The notes beneath the pieces are model-generated. The model had not been told where the DNA came from, did not search any database, and worked only from the letters and a program-made list of their open reading frames with translations. Made by a program: the position numbers and the translations under genes. This document shows positions 33,935 through 43,500 of a DNA stretch of 64,000 bases, in pieces. The first letter of the stretch is position 1, and the number at the start of each line of letters is the position of its first letter. This stretch comes from Caenorhabditis elegans. Lineage: Eukaryota; Nematoda; Chromadorea; Rhabditida; Rhabditidae. The DNA lies in the NCBI RefSeq assembly GCF_000002985.6, contig NC_003281.10, positions 13,206,001 to 13,270,000 of the forward strand, written 5' to 3'.

Positions 33935-34532
33935 TCAATCTATTGTGATTTCCGTACCCTGTACCGCCGGAACAGTGGCGAGCGGTTGGGTTTTGGAACG
34001 TTTGGTCTCAACCTGTAAGGAAAGCCCGTGTAAGCTGACGTCTCGTAAAGTCCCGCAATAAACGATTTTTTGTTTCATTTTTCCCGAAAAAATAAAATAA
34101 ACTAACCTCCGAGTCCTCTGGCTTAGCGTCTGCCTTGACAGCGGTTGGTGAAGCAGTCCTAGCGCGTTTGTTGGAGTTGTTCCCGGCCCCGGTGGCCTTT
34201 TCCGGTTTTTTGCCAAATTGAAGCGGGCAGAATACCTCGTTGTGACCACATTTGGCTTGATTCTCCGAGTGCTCGTGGCAGTGGGCGCACGAGACTTTCG
34301 GCTCCGTGCAGGTCAAGTGGTGACCTGCGTCAGATTGAATCAGCGGTTGGATGCACTTGGTACAGTATCCATTGGAGCGGGCACGATTCTTCCGATGGAT
34401 GTAGAATGACGTTGTTCTGCAGTCGATGGATCTGTGTGAGGTTCTGCGGCAAAAGATGCAATACTGGAAAAGGACGTGGATGAGATAATCTTCTTGTGAT
34501 GATGAAATTAATATACTAATAAGTTACTTACT
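33935..34532 (-). CDS. Candidate spliced Cys/His-rich accessory gene in the leader (partial model)
   Basis: On the sense strand of the retrotransposon three segments fit together. A short upstream segment ends at 34532 with donor GTAAGT. A middle exon, 34463-34107, has acceptor CTTTTCCAG and donor GTTAGT. A last exon, 34012-33935, has acceptor TTTCCTTACAG and ends at TGA. All joins are phase 0. The middle exon (119 codons) contains YCIFCRRTSHRSIDC, a CX2CX4HX4C knuckle, then GYCTKC, a HHLTC segment, CAHCHEH and KCGH, so it likely binds zinc. A basic KKPEKATGAGNNSNKRAR-like stretch may act in nuclear or RNA contact. No initiation codon is found upstream of 34532, because the frame meets a stop, so the 5' exon is unknown. 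I do not recognise the protein. Confidence 0.45.
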
Positions 34533-35582
34533 GAGCCTGAGTAGGCTTTTGCCGGCAAAGGTAAGGGCTTTTTCAGTAGTATTTAAAAGTTATTAATTTT
34601 TAGGTAACGAGTGAAATTGTTAATTTCAAATCTCTTTTGGCAGGTCTGTGCCAGCCAGCACAGATCGAGAACCAATTTACTTGTTGTTTGAATTCATCCC
34701 CTGTGCTCCGGGGTTGCCGGGCTATTGGAGATAAATTCGTGGTTGAGAGATTAGGGTAACTGTCTCTCAGTGTGAGATAACCTTTTCTAATTGAATGATA
34801 ATAATATTTTCAACGAAAAAATCTTACAAGTGGGAGCTGAGCGGTTGTTGGAAGAGGATGGAGTCCTGTATTGCTTTGTGAGCTTCTCATTCTCGGTGGG
34901 ATCCGGCTGTTTACTGTAATTGACGATGACTATTCAAGAGATCAATTGAAGAAACAAAAAATATTACGAAAAGTTTCGAAAAAACAGAGGAGAAAACACA
35001 AAAAATGAGCGAAAATGAATCAAAAATCCGTAGGAATCCCAAAATTCGTGTGAATTTCGGTGGGACCTCAGACTAATGTTCACTCTGCGTACTTCTGCGT
35101 CAATTCATGTAGATTCCATCAGCCACGCGTATTTAAATTCCGGAATCTACACGGTTGGTCACTTCCTGAGCTCAGTGAACCTGTAGCAGCGCCTGAAAAA
35201 TAAAAAAAGGGAATATGATAGATTCGTCATTAAGTACAAAACGCATCTGAGCTGTTTTCCTAATAATGATCAAAATCTGAATTACTTGTGCTGCCATTTT
35301 GGATATGTAAAGCTTAGCGGATGTTTTTCTTGTGAATTCACTGACCTTTCTACGTAATCGTCTTTTGTAACTTGACTGGTGATTTAGCTGATAAGTTTTC
35401 GAATTAAATGATGATGTCATAGCTCAAAGTGATCGATTGTTGGGTAGCGGATGTTTGAACCCCGAAATTCCAGTAGCATTTTGCAGATCCAAATGACGCG
35501 TAGCCGAATAAGGAGGGATGAAAGGTGATTCGTCAGCCAATAACTACTGCTATTGCAGGTTTGAGTGCTGGTCAAATCGAAA

Positions 35583-35782
35583 GACGTCGGCTTTGAAACT
35601 TGATCATCAGGATCGTTTAAAGGTGCGTTCGCCATCTCTACAATTTCATGTAATTCTCTCGCCCATGATTTAGAATCTATTGGGAGTAGAGAATTTTTAG
35701 GATGAATTTTGAGATAGCATGGCACCCGGTGTATTTACAGGCAGATGCTGAACGAAACCCCCTAGAAAAAAACGTCAAGATG
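35583..35782. repeat. 200-bp leader duplication, copy B
   Basis: Partner of 32974-33172, in direct orientation about 2.6 kb away. It overlaps a 102-codon minus-strand frame (35417-35725). Differences are scattered substitutions plus a one-base indel. The two copies are clearly more diverged from each other than the two LTRs are, so the duplication predates the present insertion. Confidence 0.85.
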
Positions 35783-35996
35783 TTCAGATTCAAAGTCGTG
35801 TCGAAGAGAGAGAGAGGAGTTCCGATGATCAACGAAGGGGGTGATCTGCTTCATGTTCTGGGTATCCCGATCGATATGTGTGTCATTTCTTTATTTGGAA
35901 TCTATTTTTCGATGCGTTTCTCTCGCCCGCCAAGTAAATCTTTGGCTGGGGGTAGAGGAAAATCGTGCGGTCGAAAAATTGGCCAAGAAATGTACC

Positions 35997-36479
35997 TTAA
36001 TCGCGGGGAGATCCGAATCGAAGCCGATTGAAGACCAGCGGATGACGGAGAGTGTGCAGCGGCTGGTCAGTGTCCCGATCGTTGTCATGAGCCAAGAGCC
36101 AAAAGCGGATGAAGGAGAAGATCACGAAATTGGCCAGCGTCCCGTCTTCCCGGTGGGCCAACAGCGGGCAGCGGTTCTCCGAAGAGAAGAAGTCCCGAAG
36201 TTGGCCAGCAAGTGACCCGTCGTCGTCCTGAGCCAAGAAGCAGCAGCAGCCGAAGGAGAATCTCTCGAAGGAGAATATCTCGAACTTGGCTAGCGTCCTG
36301 TCGTCGTCATGAGCCAAGAAGCAGCAGCAGCCGAAGGAGAATCTCTCGAAGGAGAATATCTCGAACTTGGCTAGCGTCCTGTCGTCGTCATGAGCCAAGA
36401 AGCAGCAGCAGCCGAAGGAGAATCTCTCGAAGGCGAATATCTCGAACTTGGCTAGCGTCCTGTCGTCGTCATGAGCCAA
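35997..36479 (-). other. Open frame over an 81-bp tandem repeat (27-residue units)
   Basis: Three near-identical 81-bp units (about 36232-36480) carry AAGAAGCAGCAGCAGCCGAA and TCGTCGTCATGAGCC. Because 81 is divisible by three, the minus strand reads 27-residue units containing HDDDRTLAKFEIF and FGCCCFLAH without stops. The frame begins at TTG, about 200 bp inside the 5' LTR. It may be coding or simply an open repeat; I cannot decide. Confidence 0.4.
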
Positions 36480-36664
36480 GATCTCCTCTCCTCCGGGGGA
36501 TCCAGATTATGCAGTAACGTGAAGCGGACGCTAATAAATTAGAGGTCCTGGCAAATCACGTGAGTTCGTTCAGGTCCTACTTATTCCTGCTCTAGTTCTG
36601 GGCACACAGCTCTCTCTTTCCCAACGGCTCGATTCCACTCCAGAGTCACTAGGAGCTCTGGTGT

Positions 36665-36682
36665 GGTTCGGTCGATGCACCA
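36665..36682 (-). promoter_or_regulatory. Candidate primer-binding site next to the 5' LTR
   Basis: Immediately inside the 5' LTR the sense strand reads TGGTGCATCGACCGAACC, starting TGG as required to pair with a tRNA 3' CCA. The corresponding tRNA 3' end would be GGTTCGGTCGATGCACCA. I cannot assign the tRNA. Confidence 0.6.
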
Positions 36683-37199
36683 TGTTGACCGCCCAGTGTA
36701 AGCGGGTTGGGGAGCCGCAACTGGGGTCAAGCCGGAAGAAGAGTCTAAGAGAGAACTGGCGTTTGCAGAGTGCCGAGCGAAGAGGAGGATAAGCGGTGTG
36801 AACGAGTAACACATGTTATTTCCATGAAACCCCATTTATTAGCTAAGGAATGATAGAAAGGGAAGTGTTTAAATAGAAAGGAATTAAATTAAAAGAAGGA
36901 ACGTGCCGCTGGTGCGGCGACGAGACGAGTGAAGGGAGTTGAGGTAAAACTAATTTAGGCCAGCGAATTAGGACGAGCAAGGAGGGCGCGCGCGGTGAGA
37001 CCCGCGGCGCACACTCGCTGCGAGACCATTGAGCTTGGCGGGAGATTCAAATGAGGGCGCGCATTAGATTGGAGAAAGGGGGAGATAGAGCGACTGGAAA
37101 GGAGCGGTTTATAGGTTTTCTGGTACGGCGAACACGATAGGAGTATTCGCGAGTGTCTCAGAGTACCAGATAATTGGGAGATGGGATCATCTCACAACA
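36683..37199 (-). repeat. 5' LTR of the BEL/Pao element
   Basis: 517 bp, same ends as the other LTR (TGTTG/CAACA), one base different (A at 37139). It is followed on the plus strand by GAAGT, the right copy of the target duplication (37200-37204). Promoter elements cannot be placed by eye. Confidence 0.95.
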
Positions 37200-37204
37200 G
37201 AAGT

Positions 37205-37430
37205 CCCCTTAGGCGGATCCTCCTCAGATAAGCAATTAGATGATAGGCAGATAGCAGATCTACCTTGATTTCTTTTGAAACAGTGGGCATTTATGTTATC
37301 AACTATGATCTTTAATTTAACAATAGTGACAATTTTTTTGACCACCAGAAGTGCCCTAACTCGGTGTCAATTTTTTCATGCTATTTTCCGATCTCGCTTC
37401 TTTTAAGCTTTGATTTTAAGTTTGTGTGCA
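37205..37430. other. Flank between retrotransposon and minisatellite
   Basis: Unremarkable AT-rich sequence; no gene or repeat seen. Confidence 0.5.
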
Positions 37431-39263
37431 CCAAAAAATAGATTGGCATACGAAAAAATAGCTTGGCATACGAAAAAATAGATTGGCATACGAAAAATAG
37501 ATTGACAGACGAAAAATAGATTGACAGACGAAAAATAGATTGACAGACAAAAAATAGAGTGACAGACGAAAAATAGATTGGCAGACGAAAAATAGATTGA
37601 CAGACAAAAAATAGATTGACAGACGAAAAATAGATTGTTACAAGAAAAATAGATTCTTACACGAAAAATAGATTGTTACACGAAAAATAGATTGTTACAC
37701 GAAAAATAGATTGTTACACGAAAAATAGATTGTTACACGAAAAATAGATTGTTACACGAAAAATAGATTGGTACACGAAAAATAGATTGTTACACGAAAA
37801 ATAGATTGTTACACGAAAAATAGATTGGTACACGAAAAATAGATTGTTACACGAAAAATAGATTGTTACACGAAAAATAGATTGTTACACGAAAAATAGA
37901 TTGTTACACGAAAAATAGATTGTTACACGAAAAATAGATTGGTACACGAAAAATAGATTGTTACACGAAAAATAGATTGTTACACGAAAAATAGATTGTT
38001 ACACGAAAAATAGATTGTTACACGAAAAATAGATTGTTACACGAAAAATAGATTGTTACACGAAAAATAGATTGGTACACGAAAAATAGATTGTTACACG
38101 AAAAATAGATTGGTACACGAAAAATAGATTGTTACACGAAAAATAGATTGGTACACGAAAAATAGATTGTTACACGAAAAATAGATTGGTACACGAAAAA
38201 TAGATTGTTACACGAAAAATAGATTGTTACACGAAAAATAGATTGGTACACGAAAAATAGATTGTTACACGAAAAATAGATTGTTACACGAAAAATAGAT
38301 TGTTACACGAAAAATAGATTGTTACACGAAAAATAGATTGTTACACGAAAAATAGATTGTTACACGAAAAATAGATTGTTACACGAAAAATAGATTGTTA
38401 CACGAAAAATAGATTGTTACACGAAAAATAGATTGTTACACGAAAAATAGATTGTTACACGAAAAATAGATTGGTACACGAAAAATAGATTGTTACACGA
38501 AAAATAGATTGTTACACGAAAAATAGATTGTTACACGAAAAATAGATTGTTACACGAAAAATAGATTGGTACACGAAAAATAGATTGTTACACGAAAAAT
38601 AGATTGTTACACGAAAAATAGATTGTTACACGAAAAATAGATTGTTACACGAAAAATAGATTGTTACACGAAAAATAGATTGTTACACGAAAAATAGATT
38701 GTTACACGAAAAATAGATTGTTACACGAAAAATAGATTGTTACACGAAAAATAGATTGTTACACGAAAAATAGATTGTTACACGAAAAATAGATTGTTAC
38801 ACGAAAAATAGATTGTTACACGAAAAATAGATTGGTACACGAAAAATAGATTGTTACACGAAAAATAGATTGGTACACGAAAAATAGATTGTTACACGAA
38901 AAATAGATTGGTACACGAAAAATAGATTGTTACACGAAAAATAGATTGGTACACGAAAAATAGATTGTTACACGAAAAATAGATTGTTACACGAAAAATA
39001 GATTGGTACACGAAAAATAGATTGTTACACGAAAAATAGATTGTTACACGAAAAATAGATTGTTACACGAAAAATAGATTGTTACACGAAAAATAGATTG
39101 GTACACGAAAAATAGATTGTTACACGAAAAATAGATTGTTACACGAAAAATAGATTGGTACACGAAAAATAGATTGTTACACGAAAAATAGATTGGTACA
39201 CGAAAAATAGATTGTTACACGAAAAATAGATTGGTACACGAAAAATAGATTGGTACACGAAAA
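37431..39263. repeat. Minisatellite of 19-bp units, about 96 copies
   Basis: The unit is AATAGATTGTTACACGAAA in any phase. The first dozen units are variants with GGCATACG or GACAGACG. The rest are mainly of two types, GATTGTTACAC and GATTGGTACAC, differing by one base. The order of the two types repeats over 14 units when 38071 and 38831 are aligned, exactly 40 units (760 bp) apart, so the array grew partly by a large segmental duplication. The period is not a multiple of three and no long frame crosses it. Confidence 0.97.
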
Positions 39264-39582
39264 CCTGCCTCTGCTGCTGTCAAACTGAATTTGCGATTCG
39301 GGCTCAAATTGGAGCTCCCGGAGCAAATTGGTGCTCCACCAGCCACCACACAGCCACCGCCTGACATCACTTTTAACCCGTTTTGACTCGTTGACTTGAC
39401 TTGAAGCTGCTGCTGGCTTGGAATTGTGTGGAGTTTCAAATTGGAATTAATTTTTTGGGATGAAAAAATTCGCAAAAAATTTTCCCGTGGTGGAGAGTTG
39501 AACTCATCCCCGTTTTAATTTTCCACGTTTTATTTGATTTTTTGTATGAAAAGTTCAAATTTTAATTCTTTCTTCCCTTCAG

Positions 39583-39958
39583 ATGCACAGAGCACTTCTC
39601 AACGCCTCCAGACGGGTGGCAACCGTCAGAAGCACGGTTTCTACCGTTGAAGGAGACGCTTTCCGGCTCAGCGACTACAGCTCCAAGTATTTGGGTCATA
39701 GAATAGTAATTTATTTTATTTTCTATTTTTTTCCATTTAAAATACTAAATTTCGTTTTTTCAGGCTGCTTTCACTGAAAAACTAGAAATCGTGAATGCCG
39801 ACGACACGCCAGCCCTCCCAATCTACAGAGTCACCAACGCCGTCGGTGACGTCATCGACAAGTCTCAGGACCCGAATTTCGACGAGCAATCTTTGCTGAA
39901 AATGTACAAAACGATGACACAGCTGAATATTATGGATCGGATCCTGTACGACTCGTAG
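39583..39958 (+). pseudogene. Truncated copy of branched-chain 2-oxoacid dehydrogenase E1 alpha
   Basis: Two exons, 39583-39705 and 39764-39958, join in phase 0 and encode 105 residues. They begin with an arginine-rich, mitochondrial-type leader and continue with KLEIVNADD, IYRVTNAVGD and MTQLNIMDRILYDS, matching the start of the BCKDHA family. The frame then stops at TAG where the family has a Gln codon, and the next codons still read RQGRISFY, the conserved continuation. After about 12 more codons similarity ends and the remaining 75% of the enzyme, including the thiamine diphosphate site, is absent. A TTCTTCCCTTCAG acceptor precedes the ATG directly, so the 5' end of a real gene was copied. 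It is most likely a recent partial duplication; a short expressed product cannot be excluded. Confidence 0.85.
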
Positions 39959-40577
39959 CGTCAGGGACGCATCTCGTTTTATATAAAGTTCTACTATATA
40001 AAGAAATGCTTCAAAATTTCCCAAAATCTCAACAATCTCTAAAAAGTCTCCAAAGATTCGAAGGACTTGGCAAATTGGAAGATACTTTCAAACAAAAATT
40101 TAAAACCTTTTTAAAAGCTTCTAAAAACTTCAAAATGCGTTTTTTTTTGTTGCTAACCCCGTTTAGAGCACGCGACTGGTACGTATAAAAATATTATTTT
40201 CCGTCCTGAAAATGGTTTTTTTGAAAGTGTCGAGATTGCTGCGGGAGCATATCCAAACTATAAAATGTTTTAACTTTTTTTCTGGATATGAGAAGTCTCC
40301 AAAAAATTTGAATCCTGGTTCTTCATGTGGCATGTCTCAAGGTTTATTACATTTGGCTAAAAACAAACTGGTATTACCTTTTTCATAATCCTACCTCCAG
40401 CACGTACTCCCCGTTACTATGACAATGGCTATCACAACATGGGCCTTCAAGCCTAATCCCGGTGTCTCTGCGTCTCTCGTATTTTTTGTATATTTTTTTT
40501 CTAATACTTATTTCTGGAGAAAGGAAAAAGAAAGAACTCGATTTTTCATTTGATACTAGATTTATATAAAGTGAAGA
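39959..40577. other. Region upstream of the anoctamin gene
   Basis: Contains the decayed tail of the E1-alpha copy (to about 40000) and about 570 bp of sequence that probably includes the anoctamin promoter. No repeat or other gene seen. Confidence 0.5.
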
Positions 40578-43500
40578 ATGCGCGAAGAAGAAACCGTCAA
40601 GCAATATGATGTAAGTTTTTCAAATATCAGAGCTCTTTCTGTCCGGTCAAGCAGAAGGTGATAATTAGTGGTGATAAGGTTTTTGTGGTAGCTAGGTAAC
40701 GGGAAGGGAGGCTGAAAAAACGTGTTATTTCCTGATTTTTTGGTGCTGGTTTAAATAGAATTATAGAGCATTGTTATTTTTTTCAGATTTTATTCGAGAT
40801 CCGTAGAATGTTTTTTTTTTCAAAAACTTCAACCTTCAAATTTGTGCTCAAATATTTTCACACTTTCAGATTTTTCAAATCCAAAAATCAACTATAAATA
40901 ATTTATGAAAACTCTATGGCTTCATTTTCTGACGTGATTTCTAGAATTTTTATGTTAACATTTTGAGAGGCATTGGAATATATATTATATAATCTAATCA
41001 ATTACTATGCGACAGCAAAAGTTATTTTTCGTATTTTAAAGTTTTACATTGGTTTTTGATTGTTAATATCTTTCTTTCTGTAAGAAATTGGGAAAAAAAA
41101 ATCTGTTTTGAAATTTCTTTCAACTGTGTCCATGTCTTCAGGTGTGCCTGCCTGCCTACCAATTTTTTCGTTTGTTTTCGCAGTCTATTTCATTGAAAAT
41201 TAGACTATTTAATTGGAGAAAGTTAGGCCACCAAATTGGGAAAATTTAGTCCATGAATTTAGAGCAAGATTACCGTCGAATCGGGAAATGTTAGGCCACT
41301 AAGGTAGAACGAATTAGGCCACCAATTTAAAGATAATTAGGCTAGCAAACCTGGGAAAGTTTAGGTCAACAAATTGGGGAAAATTAAACCACCAGAGAAA
41401 GTTAGGCCATTAGATTAGGAATATGCTAAGTTTTCAAAATGACATAATTTTGGCCACCAATTTAAAGAAAGCTAGACCACCAATCCCCGCAAAACTTACG
41501 CCATGAGGTTTTAGAAAGTTAGGCCGCTAATTTATTAAAGAAGTAGGTCATCAATTTCTGCAAAATTAAATCAAGCGTTAGTTAGGCCACCAATTTAGAA
41601 ACAACTATGCCACAAATTTCCGAAAAAGTTAGGTCATGCGTTTTTAGAAAGTTAGGCCGCTAATTTATTAAAGAATTAGGTCACCACTTTCTGCAAAATT
41701 AAACCAAGCGTTAGTTAGGCCACCAATTTACAGAAAGCTAGGCCACCAATCCCCGCAAAAATTGGGCCATGCGGTTATAGAAAGTTAAGTAGCCAAATTG
41801 GAAAGAGTAGGTCATAAATTTCTGCAAAATTTAACCAAGCGTTAATTAGGCCACCAATTTTCAAAAAAGTTAGGCCACCGGGAGTTCCGATCGTAGACGT
41901 CCTCTAATTGAAATTTTAAAACCCCTATTTCTTAAAGGTGCCACTCCGCGAGTATCGTATGCTCGCCGCGACAACTGAAGTCGACTATCCATATTTTCCA
42001 TTCCGAATCTCCATCGATTTTGTGCTGGTTCATAATGCAGCCGAATCTCGCTCAAAAGGAAAATATCGTGAATTTTTCGAAAAAGCTGTTCAAAAAGAAG
42101 GACTTATCATTCGACACCAACAATCCGGGCAGACTCATTTCACATTGATCTCCACACCTTTTCACAGATTGACAAGAGAGGCTGAAATGTCACAAATGTG
42201 TTTTCCACTGAAAGATGTAAGTTGTTGAGGGGGAAGTTTGGTGATAGTACAATTAATTTTTTTTGTTCATTTTAGTGTCAAGTCAAACCGGGACTCCCGT
42301 CATGTTGTATTCCACTATCTCAAATATTTGTAACTGATGACACAGTTCGATTCATCAATGCTCCATTTCAAAGGAAACATGGTTCACTGTTTCTGAATTA
42401 TCACGATGAGAAATCATTTTTCACTTCTTCTCAAAGAGGTTATTTGACGTATCAGGTGAGTTCATAAAAATCTAGTAGATATAGTGTTCAAATTACTTTA
42501 AATTACTCGGGAAGTTGTTAAACCCCATTCTTATAGTTTCTTAGAAATTACCATAGTAACAAATTTCAGAAAAAAAATTTAATTCAATTTCTTTAAGAAA
42601 CATATTTATTGACTATCAAAGGTGACAATAAGTGGCAATTACTGAGTTTTTGCCACTTTTTGAGAAAACTTTAGCACTTTCACATGTTCGAATTTCTGCA
42701 GTGTTTGAATATCAATGTTTAAAACATAGGCAGATAATAAAACTTGAAGTCAATTTTTTTTCTGATCGAAGACTTCCAAAATTGTGATAAAAACTGAGAA
42801 TTTTCAAAATTTTCAAAAATTCAAAAAGTTTGAAAGAAATTATTTGAATTTTTTACTAATATCATTGTCTAATCTAATATCAGGTCATTGTGGAACCATA
42901 GACATTTTTTCAAGAAATTTTTCCACTTGCCGTACTCCAACTTTAAGTATTAATTTTGTATGCGAGCCACCTATCTGTCTTTTATCATAGTGATATTCAT
43001 ACATCCCTACTGAAAATCCTTCAGATCCTAACAAAAATCGACATTAGCAAAGATCTGAAAGGTGAAAGACTTGGAGAATCACAAGATGAGCCAACGGATC
43101 CATCAACTTCTTCAATTACTTCTGATGAACAATTGAGAAGAAAAGGACTCTCGTGGCTTTTGATGAGTGATGTTTATGAAGAAGCTTTTGTGCTACATGC
43201 TCCGAGTAAAGTAAGTTTATATTGGTTTTTCTGAAAACTTTTTTTTAACTTAGGAAGAACCGTACTTCAAAGCAATGCAAAACGGTAGTGTGAAGGCTTA
43301 CAATGAGTTTATTTCTGAAATTGAGTTGGATCCAAGACGAAGTTTGAGCTTGAATTGGGAACGGTAGGTTTTTGAATACTGAAAATTAAAAAGTTTTGCT
43401 CGATACAAATACAATACCTTCCGGGATCATTTTCCAGTTTTCGGAACTTTGTTTCAATTTGTATTGATTATGTAATACCATTATTCGAGCACAAAATTCA

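Larger units (their letters stand above)
31351..36682 (-). other. Unusually long 5' leader of the retrotransposon
   Basis: About 5.3 kb separates the 5' LTR from gag. BEL/Pao leaders are usually a few hundred bases. It contains a primer-binding site, an 81-bp tandem repeat, a 200-bp direct duplication, a Cys/His-rich candidate gene, 65-bp direct repeats near 32571 and 32693, and a 37-bp tandem array. A likely splice acceptor at its gag-proximal end suggests that much of it may be removed from gag mRNA. The octamer AGCGGATG occurs at least seven times within it. Confidence 0.75.
23612..37199 (-). mobile_element. Complete BEL/Pao-type LTR retrotransposon
   Basis: A 13.6-kb element bounded by two 517-bp LTRs (23612-24128 and 36683-37199), each starting TGTTG and ending CAACA. 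The five bases GAAGT lie directly outside both ends, as expected for the 5-bp duplication made by BEL/Pao integrases. Coding runs on the minus strand: 5' LTR at 36683-37199, long leader, gag 28546-31296, pol 24087-28490, 3' LTR at 23612-24128. Pol order (remnant of protease, RT, RNase H, integrase) and Gag knuckles of the type CX2CX3HX4C identify the superfamily. Reading the two LTRs side by side I see one difference (G at 24068, A at the matching base 37139), so insertion is recent. The element is long for the superfamily because of a leader of about 5.3 kb. Confidence 0.95.

Noticed and set aside
35702..36215. Plus-strand frames of 109 and 124 codons in the retrotransposon leader
   Set aside because: They are antisense to the element and partly overlap the 81-bp repeats. 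Not annotated as genes, although the first 27 codons are kept in both copies of the 200-bp duplication (see findings).
36683..36835. Repeated short minus-strand frames starting MLLVHTAYPPL and MGFHGNN, present in both LTRs
   Set aside because: They occur only because the LTRs are identical; they are short and run into different flanking sequence in each copy.
37431..39263. Regular short repeats resembling a CRISPR array
   Set aside because: Units are contiguous 19-mers without unique spacers, in a eukaryotic genome; this is a minisatellite.
41870..41937. Extension of anoctamin exon 2 upstream of 41938
   Set aside because: The frame upstream meets stops and the intronic repeat. A short exon 1 at 40578-40610 with donor GTAAGT fits better, although the acceptor is weak.
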